A stretch of DNA of 64,000 nt from Achatina immaculata (lineage: Eukaryota > Mollusca > Gastropoda > Stylommatophora > Achatinidae), in the NCBI GenBank assembly GCA_009760885.1, contig CM019692.1, positions 46,683,930 to 46,747,929 of the forward strand. Direction: 5' to 3'. Made by a program: the position numbers and the translations under genes. Below the pieces are notes generated by a model. It worked only from the letters and a program-made list of their open reading frames with translations. It was not told where the DNA came from and did not search any database. How positions within the stretch are numbered: position 1 is the stretch's first letter; each line of letters begins with the position of its first letter. Below are positions 54,303-64,000 of the stretch, piece by piece.

Positions 54303-54984
54303 GCCACTTCGATCACTGCAGCTGAATGCAGCCGGATCATTTTAAAGTTTGTTTTTTTTTTCTTGGAAATTACCGACAACGATTGTGTTAATGGCGACGG
54401 ACGCTAATATTTAACAGTTTACAGAGTTCTCGTTTGCCGCTAGCAAGGCTCAGGAAAAGACAACTGACGCGGGAAGTTCAGCAAAAATAAACAATACAGA
54501 GTACGCTAAGGCAACAAGACGCGCATTAGGAGTACATGTCGGCTGCACGCGGTCTTTGATCTCTTGTATGGACTTTGCCGGAGTTCCCAAACATCAAATA
54601 AAACGATTATCTAACAAGACTTTCAAGCTCGGCGGCGCTGCAGGTGTTTTTTCGCTCCCTTTTCGCACGGGGTGGTCTCATTTGATTCCCTCGGGAAGGG
54701 AATTCGAGCCCCCAAAATATCCTATTCTTATTTCTTTCCCTTACTAAAATTGCGAACCTCTCTGATATATTCCAGATAAATTATGTATACTTGCTTGCTT
54801 TGTGTACGTTGGCAACACGACTGGCGTATGTGAACAATAGATGAAGGAAGAAAGTGTTTATTTTGATGTTACCCAACAGCTAGTGGTATTTGATAAATTC
54901 AGCGAATTTTAATGATTGTGGGTGGAGGAGGGGAGAGACTTATACAAGAAGAAAGAATAAAAACAGCCGATATTTAAGTATTCA

Positions 54985-55112
54985 GGGAGGGAATGAATGA
55001 ATGAATAATCTTTATTTTTCAAGGGTAAAGAATTGGGCACGCAGGCCCGTCTTACATTCTGCCCTTCATCACTCCATCTTTCATTCTTCCCACACACTTG
55101 ATTTAGTAAAAA
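54985..55112 (-). mobile_element. LINE-B 3' untranslated fragment
   Basis: In complement it reads TGATGAAGGGCAGAATGTAA, GACGGGCCTGCGTGCCC and TTGAAAAATAAAGATTATTC, matching 24310-24375 of LINE-B. Its tail is (ATTC)n rather than (GTTC)n. No coding part is present. Confidence 0.85.
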
Positions 55113-55689
55113 AAATACAGGAAAGAAAAAGACATCAAAGGGGGAAAAAAACCAAACCGTCCAGTCAGTCGTGGAGGTTGTGTTCCTCAACACAGAAAGC
55201 CGAGTAACCATTTGACAGGAAGGCGACGGAAACCGGCTGCATAACCTACTACCGTCTGTCTGAGAAATAATGTATCTGCTCGGGTGTATCCATTTTGAAC
55301 TTTAGTTTATCTTTATTCCAGTAAAAGTATGAATTCAGTTCCCTATTCCGAAATAACTAGTTTTTTTTTAACATAAAAGACTCAATTTAATAACTTCATA
55401 GTCCCGAATATACAAAAAAAAACAAAAGCAACGAGACAGTGTATCTAACCGTGCTGTTAGCATCGAAAAAATACAAAATATTTTAAACGCGAGACATATA
55501 TAGCAAGAGAAAGACCACTGACCTGAACTCTTAACTCTGAACTCCGGTAACGTCTAAAGTGCTTTCGTATTTGTCGAGGCTAACAGTGCAGCACTTGACG
55601 TTATCACTTTACTGTGTGCAGGTCCCGCTGTTTCGTGCTAGCTAAATTGTGCACCTAGCACCTGACTTGGACATACTTTGCTAGGAAAA

Positions 55690-56442
55690 CGGAATCGAAA
55701 GTCAATAACCACTAGAGAAACACGATCGTAAGTTACCAAGTAGACAAAACAGAATCATAAGTTACCAACCTCTAGACAAACAGAATCATAAGGTACCAAT
55801 CTCTAGACAAACAGAATCATAAGCTACCAACCTCTAGACAAACAGAATCATAAGCTACCAACCTCTAGACAAACAGAATCATAAGTTACCAACCGCTAGA
55901 CAAACAGAATCATAAGTTACCAACCGCTAGACAAACAGAATCGTAAGTTACCAATCTCTAGACACACAGAATCATAAGTTACCAACCGCAAGACAAACAG
56001 AATCATAAGTTACCAACCGCTAGACAAACAGAATCATAAGTTACCAACCGCTAGACAAACAGAATCGTAAGTTACCAATCTCTAGACAAACAGAATCATA
56101 AGTTACCAACCGCAAGACAAACAGAATCATGTTACCAACCGCAAGACAAAGAGAATCATAAGTTACCAACCGCAAGACAAACAGAATCGTAAGTTACCAA
56201 TCTCTAGACAAACAGAATCATAAGTTACCAACCGCAAGACAAACAGAATCATAAGTTACCAACCGCTAGACAAACAGAATCATAAGTTACCAACCGCAAG
56301 ACAAACAGAATCATAAGTTACCAACCGCTAGACAAACAGAATCATAAGCCTACCAGCCGCAAGACAAACAGAATCATAAGTTACCAACCGCTAGACAAAC
56401 AGAATCATAAGTTACCAACCGCATGACAAACAGAATCATAGG
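55690..56442. repeat. 31-bp minisatellite, about 23 copies
   Basis: The unit is AAGTTACCAACCGCTAGACA plus AACAGAATCAT, with variants CGCAAGAC, TCTCTAGAC and CGTAAG interspersed. There is no spacer between units, so it is a tandem array and not a CRISPR. The variants occur in repeated order (for example Cg-T, Cg-A, TcTc), which suggests amplification of multi-unit blocks. Confidence 0.95.
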
Positions 56443-56959
56443 TAGAATCAAGCTGTAGGTGGGCCGTGGCCCAGGTGTTTGATACTTTGTTCTGTTGGTG
56501 CTTTGATTTCCACTGCGCTCATGAGGGGTAATGTACCCCCCAAGAAAGGGACAAAGCATTGAAACAAATAAACAAAGCTTTCATTTTTTTTTCTTTTGTC
56601 ACTCTGGTCTTTAAATGTCCCTGTTAGTCTTTTGATGAATGGTTTTAAAGACCGCACAGGTGTCGCGCATATTTCATTACGTCTTTGATATGTGGATAAT
56701 GTGAAAATGATATACATCTAAGGCTGCACCCACGTGACCATGCAGAGATGTACTTTAACCGGAAGTTTCTGGGAATTTGGTCATGGAGGGCAGCTCTTGA
56801 AGCATAGAGAGCGCAGTGGGAAGGTTTAATTTGGATGGATTGCATGAAAGTTGCACCCGAACAAGCAGTTTGTGTTTACATCAGTTTTGCTAAACAGTGA
56901 TCTTTGAGTCTTCAGTGTTAGTTCGCCGATGTAGTTCTACTTTCATGTACGGCATAACT

Positions 56960-57305
56960 TCTTCTTTCTCTTCTTCTTCAGTCTCCTGGAATTGTGAACT
57001 GGTGTTCTTTGCAGCTGATTCTGTGGAGATATTGAGGCACAGCATCGTGTCGGCTTGGAAGCGGGTCATGACTGCTTTTACCGGTCCCTGCGTGGAGCTT
57101 GGAAGTGTGCAATACTTCTTTGTTAGACTCCACCACCACGGGGAATTTTTTCACCCCCTGCCTCCGCTAGCTGATCTAGACATATTATTGGGGTTACCAC
57201 CGGAGAGGTGGGACAGGGTCTTGTTCAGTTACAGCTTTCTAACCCTGGCACCACTAGGCCAGCTGCGGGTCGCTGATTGTCATAACGGACAGCATACTCA
57301 CCAGA
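56960..57305 (+). repeat. DR1 copy with 5' extension
   Basis: A TTCTTC run leads to CTCCTGGAATTGTGAACTGG, AGGCACAGCATCGTGTCGGC and then the core AATACTTCTTTGTTAGACTC, GAGAGGTGGGACAGGGTCTT and CAGCTGCGGGTCGCTGATTG. With the 7165-7570 copy it defines the most complete DR1 form. Confidence 0.8.
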
Positions 57306-57309
57306 TGTA

Positions 57310-58150
57310 AATAGAGATGTTTTAGCGTGAAGCAGAAATGTCAATCAAGTTGGATGTTATTTAAATTCTACTGAGACCATAGATTCACAAGCTTACATTT
57401 TTTTCTTCTTCCCTGTATGCATTTTTTGTAATTTTCATTTTCCAATGCAGTTTCCCTAACAGTGTTGGGTGTTTCTCCAGTTTTGTATGGCGGTAGCTAG
57501 TCTCGAACCCTTGGCATTCAAATCCTCAGTGGACTGTGTTTCTTACCCGGTTGTTTAACCCGTAGTTCATGAGATGTAGTACACAAATAACAGTAATAAC
57601 GTGGTAACCACCAATGAGCGCTTTTTTTTTTTAAACTGCGTTTTGAAACTCACTGACGTAAGATGTCATATGTATACAAATCAGGGGTAACCAAATCGTG
57701 GACCCCGTGCCGCATGCGGGTCTGATATATATTCCATGACCATGCAAATCAGTGCTAACATTAAGGTTGGTAAAAATCTAACCCATCTTATGTTTTTCAT
57801 CTATAGAGTAACTTCATTCTAGTTTAATACGGAAATTTTTCTACACAGAATTTATCCTGGCAAATCACAGAAAATTAAAGAGAGTGGGAATTGAATTTGA
57901 ATAAGAACACATTTCTTATCATGTAGACTCTGTAATCGGTATAAGCCAGTGACAGCAAGGAAAAAAATATTACGCGCATTCATTACTTAATATTTACGTG
58001 AACGTTATAGTAACAAAACGTGCGTGTAACAACACAAAAGTGACTGTAATACTTGGCTACCTCTTTCAGTTTTCACACATTGTATATGGGTCTCAAACAT
58101 TTGAAGATTATCGCATGTGGGTCTCAAACATTTGAAGATTATCGTATGTG
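57310..58150. other. No gene recognised
   Basis: AT-rich sequence. A CAGGGGTAACCAAATCGTGG block at about 57683 followed by CCCCGTGCCGCATGCGGGTC is reminiscent of a hAT terminus. A 42-bp direct repeat (GTGGGTCTCAAACATTTGAA) occurs twice at about 58086-58145. Confidence 0.4.
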
Positions 58151-58177
58151 GGTCTTCGGTGAAGCGTATTATTTGGC

Positions 58178-58500
58178 TTGCATGGGGGGGTCACTGTAAC
58201 AGACTCCCAAAGCATGTTACGGAGAATCGAGAGACATTTCTTCTGCTGGGAGTGGGCTCAGCTTCTAGAGGACTCTCGGTTATCCAGTCTGACGTGGATT
58301 TACTGCCCAGGTCATGCGGGAGTCAGGGGCAGTGAGAGGCGAACCTTTTGCCAGGCATGACATCAATTCGGGGGGCACCCTAAGAATGGACAAAGAGGAG
58401 ACTGAAAGAAGCCCGCCCTGGGTAGACTACGTATGGAGGGCGACGTCGGGTTTAATGACGACGGTCACATCAGTAGGATAATTGAATTGGGGTGACACAC
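58178..58500 (+). pseudogene. RNase H domain fragment of a retroelement
   Basis: The frame reads VTDSQSMLRRIERHFFCWEW and then SLTWIYCPGHAGVRGSER. The TDS motif holds a catalytic Asp and PGHAGVRG-x-E holds the conserved His of an RNase H fold. The following AD/LA segment has shifted frame. The remainder, to about 58500, contains short words (NDDGHISRIIELG) but many stops. It resembles RNase H-bearing non-LTR elements of invertebrates, a different family from 20561-21590. Confidence 0.65.
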
Positions 58501-58827
58501 GAACAATGAGTGTATAATTGTATAAAAATAAGTGTGTAACTATATACGAAGTCACTGCAGCAAAGTCGTGATAACAAGGAAAAAAGTAGGAACAGGAAAT
58601 CATCGGTACTAGGGGAAAAGAGGGGATGTGGACATTTTTTTTTCCCCCGAAAGAAGTGGATTTAGCGCGTGTTACTCACAATTGGCGTGTGACTGGGCTC
58701 CATCGAGAGCCGCACACTTCAGCGGGTGTTGGAACGGAAGCCGGAGCACGTATGGGAATGCGCGGAGTGCGGGTATCTCGGTCTCTGATTACAGTTACAG
58801 ATTATTTGGCCACTTGTGGTAGAGATA

Positions 58828-58935
58828 ACGCCAGTCAGAATGTGACATCAGAATAAAAAACACGCCAGTCAGAATGTGACATCAGAAAAAAAAAACACGC
58901 CAGTCAGAATGTGACATCAGAATAAAAAACAGATA
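58828..58935. repeat. About 37-bp tandem repeat, 3 copies
   Basis: The unit CGCCAGTCAGAATGTGACAT plus CAGAATAAAAAACA repeats three times with length change in the A-run. Confidence 0.9.
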
Positions 58936-59040
58936 CACGTTTTTCTAACGGGGTGGGGTGATGAGAGGGCGCTAGGGATGTGGCCTAGGAGGCAAAGGGG
59001 GCTGGCAGCCAGAAAACATCTGGGAACCATTGGTGTAAAG

Positions 59041-59174
59041 CTGTGTTTCCCAACGTGGTGCATACGCCCCAGAGAGGGGGCAATCTGATTATGTTGCGTG
59101 GAGAGGGGGAGGGGGCATCAAAATCTTGGGAGGCGTTGAGATGGGCATGATCCGTGAAAGGTTGGGAAACATTG
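59041..59174. mobile_element. Short hAT-like MITE with 8-bp duplication
   Basis: The termini CTGTGTTTCCCAAC and (complement) CAATGTTTCCCAAC are inverted repeats. GTGTAAAG is duplicated at 59033-59040 and 59175-59182, the eight-base length expected for hAT elements. The sequence just left (CTGGGAACCATTG) looks like the right end of a sister element, so two copies may sit side by side. Confidence 0.75.
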
Positions 59175-59182
59175 GTGTAAAG

Positions 59183-60474
59183 GCATTAAAGAAGCTTGAG
59201 AGAGGAATGAGTGGGAGGACCTTCATGTTTGACGCGAGCAGAGCTTTTTGATGTTCCAACCTTTTTTTTTTTTTCTTGCACGCACCTGAAACATCCAAGA
59301 TCCCTCTCACATTGACAGGGCATGTCTGTGAGGTCTTGGGGGAGTTTTTTTTTTTTTTAATCTTCAAAAGTTAACCACCTCCATAATCTCAGGTGATTGG
59401 TCAGGTGTATTGAACAGTTGTTGACCTTCTCTTAAAACATCCGCGTCGTGGTTTCAAGATGTCCTTGGGCAGGTGGCATCTGATGAAACCGATCGTTTTA
59501 GAGCGCCCCCCCCCCTTTTTTTCTCTCATGGGAATGCCTCTCACGTTAAGATTAAAGGCATAACACACAGACAGGAACAATGACAATATTATGAGACAAA
59601 ACAGAAGTTTGGCGGTTGGACTTTGATCTCCCCAAAGTGCACGGAAATACCGACACAGTTGAAAGGGAATGCGCACAAAGCAAAGTACAAAAGCTGTAAT
59701 TACTCCGGCGAGCCAGACATCTTCTGCGGCCGATTGTGCATGAATGCGTGGAATGTTTCATGCAAATGATGCGTGCGCGATGGGCAGGCGTTCTGCCGTA
59801 TAGTTTCAGCAGCGGTTCTCAGAATGGACTCAGCCAACCACTTGTCCTCTTTTTTTTTAAAGTCACAGATGGGCAGGTCGCGCCCTAGTCGTGGCACGCC
59901 TTAGTGGTTCCTGTCGGTCGTGAGGGGGGTGGGTGGGGGGAAGAAAGCCCAGTGATTCGATCCTAGTCGGTGCGCCAGTCACCCCAGCTGACATGAGTAT
60001 GTCTTGGAGCAGGAGAAAGAATCAAACCAGGTGTGTGCTGCTGACCTCGCTGCCCTTTGATGTACCGACGCGTTAAGTAACATGGACACAAACTGGGGGT
60101 TTTTTGTGGGGGGGGGGGGTGGGTGGAAACCTCCTGGGGGACGAAGGGGGGTTCCTCTTTCTTTACGGGGGTGGGGGGTGGGCAGGATGGCTTCCTGGTT
60201 TTAAAGGGGGAGGCGGCTTAGTCTGTTGTAAGGGGTGGGGGGGGGGGGAAGGGGAGGGGGTCGTATTGGTTGAAACTAGAATGGTCAGTCTAGAAGATGG
60301 AGGGGATTGTGAGTGGTGTGGGAAAAGCTTTTCTTGGGAAGGCCAGTGGTCACTAATCTTCTACATCTTAAACTGGGGACATACGAAGGCTATTTTTGCT
60401 CCCACCTCATCAACCTTTCGTGTACCTACAAATGGAGCAACATATTATTGGCTGTAACACCGTATCTCTCTAGA
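59183..60474. other. No gene recognised
   Basis: Contains a T-run and oligo-C at 59260-59530 and a G-rich tract at 60104-60270 that gives a glycine/tryptophan-rich frame. A minus-strand frame at 59401-59676 has one hydrophobic stretch (LLFCLIILSLFLSVCYAF) but no splice or family support. Confidence 0.45.
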
Positions 60475-60810
60475 AGCCGCGCTAGTGTAGTGGATTAGAC
60501 ACTCACTTGCTGACCAAGCGATCTGGTTTCAATTTCCACTCGCTATATCGTGGAGTAACCCGTGGCGTGCCAAAAAACAAAAACAAAAAAAAACTCCCGG
60601 GGCTCACTCAGCCTCAAGAAAAAAAAAATTGGTACCAGGGTCAGCGCTCTGGGAAGTAAGAGGAATGAGGTCGCTAGCTACGGAGTTGGTGCTGATGGCG
60701 ACCCTAGTTGTCGGCTCAGCTTCTGGTCAACTGCTGACTAGGCAGCACAACACTTATGGTTTGACAGTGGGCAATGATGCTAGTTCACTACTCGTACCTT
60801 TACCTTTTAC
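60475..60810 (+). mobile_element. SINE-B, complete copy
   Basis: The head has GCGCTAGTGTAGTGGATTAG (box A region) and CTGGTTTCAATTTCCACTCG (box B region). The body has two A-rich runs, TGGTACCAGGGTCAGCGCTC, TCTGGTCAACTGCTGACTAG and CTCGTACCTTTACCTTTTAC at the end. The last ten or so bases match the SINE-A tail, suggesting mobilisation by the same LINE. Confidence 0.88.
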
Positions 60811-61780
60811 GGTGTCTCTGTTACCGTGGTATGATACGAGCTACCTTTACTCCCTCCCACCTGCTTTTACTGCGTGTTTAGTTTCCATTAACTGATACAG
60901 ATGACTGTCGGTAACTGAGAACATGGTGTACACACTTATGAAAACAGCCTTAATGCGTGAAATTAAAAAAAAAAATGTTAAAGGTGAAATTCTCGTTTCC
61001 ATGCGATTAAGGTATATTGCGAATACGGTGTTAGGCCCATATTTTCTGTGACCTTCGGCACATGAAAGTGTCATGTGGTCAGTATCAGGTCTGGCAGCCG
61101 CTTGTACCTTCCAGTATTTCTCTGGTTCCCATTTTTAGAGGCTGCGTGAACCCCAGGGCCGTTTTGGTGTGTACTAGAGGAAAAAAAAAATCCCACCACT
61201 GGGACTTGAACCCCGACACCACTGAAATGATGCGTGAAATAATATTTAAATACGGTAATGTATTTTAAAATGAATCAGTTACGTGTTATTATAACGGCGT
61301 GTACAAATATGAAGGACAACGAAGGAAAGATAACTGTGAAAAACTAATTTGAAAAGGAAATAGTAATCTATCTTGGGGAAAGAAAAAGGTCCCTTCTGTG
61401 TATAACTGTTGAGGACATAGGGGTTATGGTAGTGACGTACGGCGTTTCTCAGCTAGGTTCTCGATTCAGGCAGGGAGGGTTAGGATCGCGGGGGGGGGGG
61501 GGGTGTGATCTCGGATCTGGGGAAGGATCGAGAGAGAAAATATTGGTGGTTGAGGGGGGAGGGGATGTTAACTTGAATGAAAAAGAGTATACGGATTTTA
61601 GAGAAAAATTCATTTACTTTACGTTGTCAGACTTAAATATTGAAATAATAACAGCCACATTAGCTACTGTGTACATTGAAATAGTTTTCGTTCAATTTTT
61701 TTTTATTGTCTTCTTCAGAGGTCGTATGCCACATGTACCATTTCTGGTTCTAGGGTCGCGCTCAAGAAAGTATACCAGCG
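60811..61780. other. No gene recognised
   Basis: AT-rich with an oligo-G run near 61490. GGGTTCAAGTCCC, in complement near 61205, resembles a tRNA box B but has no paired box A, so no tRNA is called. Confidence 0.45.
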
Positions 61781-61781
61781 G

Positions 61782-61820
<39 letters not shown>

Positions 61821-61822
61821 GT
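61782..61822. repeat. (TATC)n microsatellite
   Basis: About ten perfect TATC repeats. They lie 30 bp from the tail side of a LINE-F copy. Confidence 0.95.
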
Positions 61823-61847
61823 GTGTAGGTATATATATAATACTATA

Positions 61848-62300
61848 TACTTCCTATGCCGTTAAACGTCACATAGGGCCGCAAGGTAGTTCGCCAATTT
61901 TTCCTGTCTTTGGCGAGCCTTTCAACCTCATCAAGGGATTTTATACCTGTTAATTTGGCCTCTCTTAACAATGTCCTCATCAGAGTTTCACGCGGTCTGC
62001 CTCTTTTTCTTTGGCCTGTCGTGTTCCAAGTGGTTTCTCTGATCATTTCTTCTCATCATGTGACTAACATATGTCCATCTCCTTTTCCTGATCACCCATG
62101 AGACTGGTTGTTGTTCAGTCATCTGTCTTATCTCTGCATTGTTTTTGAATTCGTTCCACTTGATGCCGAGTATTTTTCCTTAGGCATTTGTTTTCAAAAG
62201 AGTGATTTCTTTTCTGTTTTTTTCAGTTTTTTTCCAGCTTTCGCTTGCATAAATGAGGGTGGATATTACATTTCAATTGAATAGTCTTAACTTATTAAGT
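61848..62300 (-). mobile_element. LINE-F 3' portion
   Basis: In complement it encodes GQRKRGRPRETLMRTLLREA and the FENK-like region upstream, and ends near CCGTTAAACGTCACATAG. It is truncated at about 62300 and has a short internal deletion relative to 52684-53078. Confidence 0.88.
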
Positions 62301-62489
62301 GATCTTATAATCTGTGCACAAACTTGTGTCTGGTTATAAATAAATAAATTTCTATATACTCTTTAAAACTTCAAAAGAATTTTGTAAATTTACAAAAAGA
62401 AGTCTTGCAATTTCACCGAACTGATCGTCTAAAAACGAATTGCCATAGAGCGGTGTGTTTGTTTGTTTGTTTGTTTGTTTTGTTTTCGT

Positions 62490-63670
62490 TGGTTCGTTCT
62501 TTAGCTGGTCGAACAGTAGAGAATGGTATGGCCAACATGACACCTGACAGCCTTCCTTTGTTTAACTTGAATAATAAACCAACTATGATGACTTGGGCTC
62601 CTAGATCCAGAATGGAAATATCATTCACTTCGGCACCTGGTAGCTAATCCGGTTATGAAACAACACTGGTAGCATCACATACGACTCAATGCACTACGCG
62701 TAGCCAAGGCCAGTGGTTGCAAATCCCAACTAAATGCTAGATCAAGAGCAACACACAATCAACACAGCATTGGAGTTATCTCCCTTAAAACACTGAAGGA
62801 CATTCTGATGTCAAGGAACAATTTTTTATAAATAGGAAACTACGAGGTTTTGGTACGGTAAAGTAAGAGAACAAATATTGTAGGATTAAACCTCGAAAAA
62901 ATCGTAGACAAAGCACTTTAGTGAGACGTGAGAGAAAGAAAAATCACAAGAGAATTACCTGGGATTCGAACACGGACTCCGGTAGGACGAGCAGCCGTCT
63001 CACTAAAGTGCTTTGTCTACGATTTTTTCGAGGTTTAATCCTACAATATTTGTTCTCTTATTTTACCGTACCCAAAACCTCGTAGTTTCCTATTTATAAA
63101 AAATTGTTCCTTAAAACTATACATGAAACTAACTTCATGTAATAAGTATTCATTCGTTTGTTATTGTTGTTCAAGTTTGCACCAGACATGGCAGGAGACC
63201 GTGTGTATGTTTGTCTAGTTGGTACCTGCTAGAGAGAATGAATCTAACCTACGGAATTTCTGTGTATCACGACCTCGTTTCTTTCCGGGTGTCACGATCT
63301 CTCATGTCTGCTGAGCAGTTACTAAAGACTATGTCAACAAAACACCTTTTTTGGGGTGCTAGTTGGCTAAGTCGATAGTACGCTGTTCTCTCGTGGCTAG
63401 ACGGCTGTTCGTCCTACCGGAGTCCGTGTTCGAATCCCAGGTAATTCTCTTGTGATTTTTCTTTCTCTCACGTCTCACTAAAGTGCTTTGTCCACGATTT
63501 TTTCGAGGTTTAATCCTACAATATTTGTTCTCTTACTTTATCCTGATGTCAAAGGTCGAACACGTGTGGGCGTGCCCCGGGTGTAATAAGGCCACACTCC
63601 CCGGGACCAGCAACAGAGCTAGGCTTTTTTTTTGTTTTTGTTTAGAGTTACAGTTAATGCCAAGGGTAGA
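62490..63670 (+). pseudogene. Unidentified element coding remnant split by an insertion
   Basis: Left of the insertion a frame reads IRLNALRVAKASGCKSQLNA and then ISLKTLKDILMS. Right of it, in the same frame after the duplication is removed, VEHVWACPGCNKATLPGTSN continues to about 63610. The CPGC zinc-knuckle-like end is reminiscent of the tail of RNase H-type retroelement proteins, but I cannot name the family. A host gene remnant is the alternative. Confidence 0.45.
62815..63542. mobile_element. Compound SINE insertion with hairpin, tRNA-like head
   Basis: CTGATGTCAA flanks it at 62805-62814 and 63543-63552. The right part (63352-63542, plus) has a tRNA-like head with TTGGCTAAGTCGATAGTACG (box A region) and GTGTTCGAATCCC (box B), then a body ending TTTGTTCTCTTACTTTA. 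The left part holds the same body in minus orientation (62818-62997) fused to a plus-strand half (62998-63118), forming an almost perfect inverted repeat. The region 63119-63345 between them is unique. Confidence 0.7.
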
Positions 63671-63679
63671 TAATACTGG

Positions 63680-64000
63680 GCAACACACAGTTTGCCAATG
63701 AAGTAAAAACAAGCCAATCTTGATTAATTTTGATGTGCTGAACACAAAATGACAACGCAGTTTACAGACTGGCTCTTGTTTAGGAGATACCCTGTCTGCA
63801 TTGTTCATGTAGGCTGACTTCCGGTTCCAACATGGCGGAATGGCGAATGTGACCGTTGCAGATTGTGCCTTTCTTTGCCCTTTCTCTACGCTTTGTCTGC
63901 GCCAGTTTCGTTGTGGGGTGGGGGTGGGGGGTGTCGGGTTTGGCGTCCTAGCTACCGAGTTAAAAGCTCGGGGCGTCACTGTGAGCTGTGACGTTCAGTG
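63680..64000. other. No gene recognised
   Basis: Mixed sequence with a GGGGTGGGGGTGGGGG run near 63914. No repeat or exon was recognised before the window ends. Confidence 0.5.

Noticed and set aside
55690..56442. Regular 31-bp repeats that might suggest a CRISPR array
   Set aside because: Units are directly adjacent with no unique spacers, and the setting is an animal genome.
59401..59676. Minus-strand frame with a hydrophobic segment, possibly a membrane protein
   Set aside because: A single hydrophobic stretch without splice sites, conservation or recognisable neighbours is not enough.
60104..60457. Glycine/tryptophan-rich frame of 117 codons
   Set aside because: It is caused by oligo-G runs. 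There is no signal peptide, splice signal or family resemblance.
61190..61225. Box B-like GGGTTCAAGTCCC on the minus strand
   Set aside because: No box A at the right distance and no folded cloverleaf could be drawn.
63352..63440. Possible functional tRNA gene with GTGTTCGAATCCC
   Set aside because: The same head and body recur in inverted orientation at 62870-63000, so it is a tRNA-derived SINE.

Overview
This window is repeat-rich intergenic and intronic DNA from an animal genome. The evidence is spliceosomal exon signals (polypyrimidine-AG acceptors, GTGAGT and GTAAGT donors), a Notum-type secreted esterase exon, tRNA-derived SINEs, several non-LTR retrotransposon families, a DD34D mariner and hAT-like MITEs. 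No bacterial, plasmid or phage organisation is visible. The mixture of LINE families with a C-terminal 'RRWLGH' type segment and very many minisatellites resembles what is seen in lophotrochozoans, and a mollusc is my best guess. That guess is inference from general knowledge, not from a search.

Only two stretches look like exons of host genes. One, at about 49007-49362 (+), is the first coding exon of a Notum-like palmitoleoyl-protein carboxylesterase (signal peptide, then the NVTCNDGSPAG block, then GTGAGT). The other, at 33749-33894 (+), is a well-formed internal exon of an unidentified protein. No later Notum exon was recognised, so its first intron would run past the window end.

Layout: 1-2550 holds retroelement scraps and SINEs. 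2.9-4.7 kb holds 38-bp and 36-bp minisatellites. 4.9-6.03 kb is a Penelope-like unit with inverted arms and a 17-bp target duplication. 7-15.6 kb holds copies of a dispersed repeat (called DR1 here), a MITE and LINE fragments. 16.57-19.78 kb is a near full-length RTE-like LINE (LINE-A) inserted in a minisatellite. 20.2-21.8 kb is an RNase H retroelement remnant. 22.17-27.60 kb is a second full-length LINE-A on the minus strand with three nested insertions, one of which itself contains a deleted LINE-A. 28-35 kb holds minisatellites, the unidentified exon and a 0.7-kb polypyrimidine tract. 35-43 kb holds LINE and SINE fragments and more minisatellites. 43.9-45.3 kb is a dead mariner. 46.5-48.3 kb is tandem repeats. 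48.7-49.4 kb is a SINE plus the Notum exon. 50-64 kb holds further minisatellites, an inverted repeat pair, SINEs, MITEs and RNase H remnants.

Family labels (LINE-A to LINE-G, SINE-A, SINE-B, DR1) are local names given only to link copies within this window. No retrotransposon or transposon here appears able to move on its own, because every coding region is truncated, frameshifted or interrupted.
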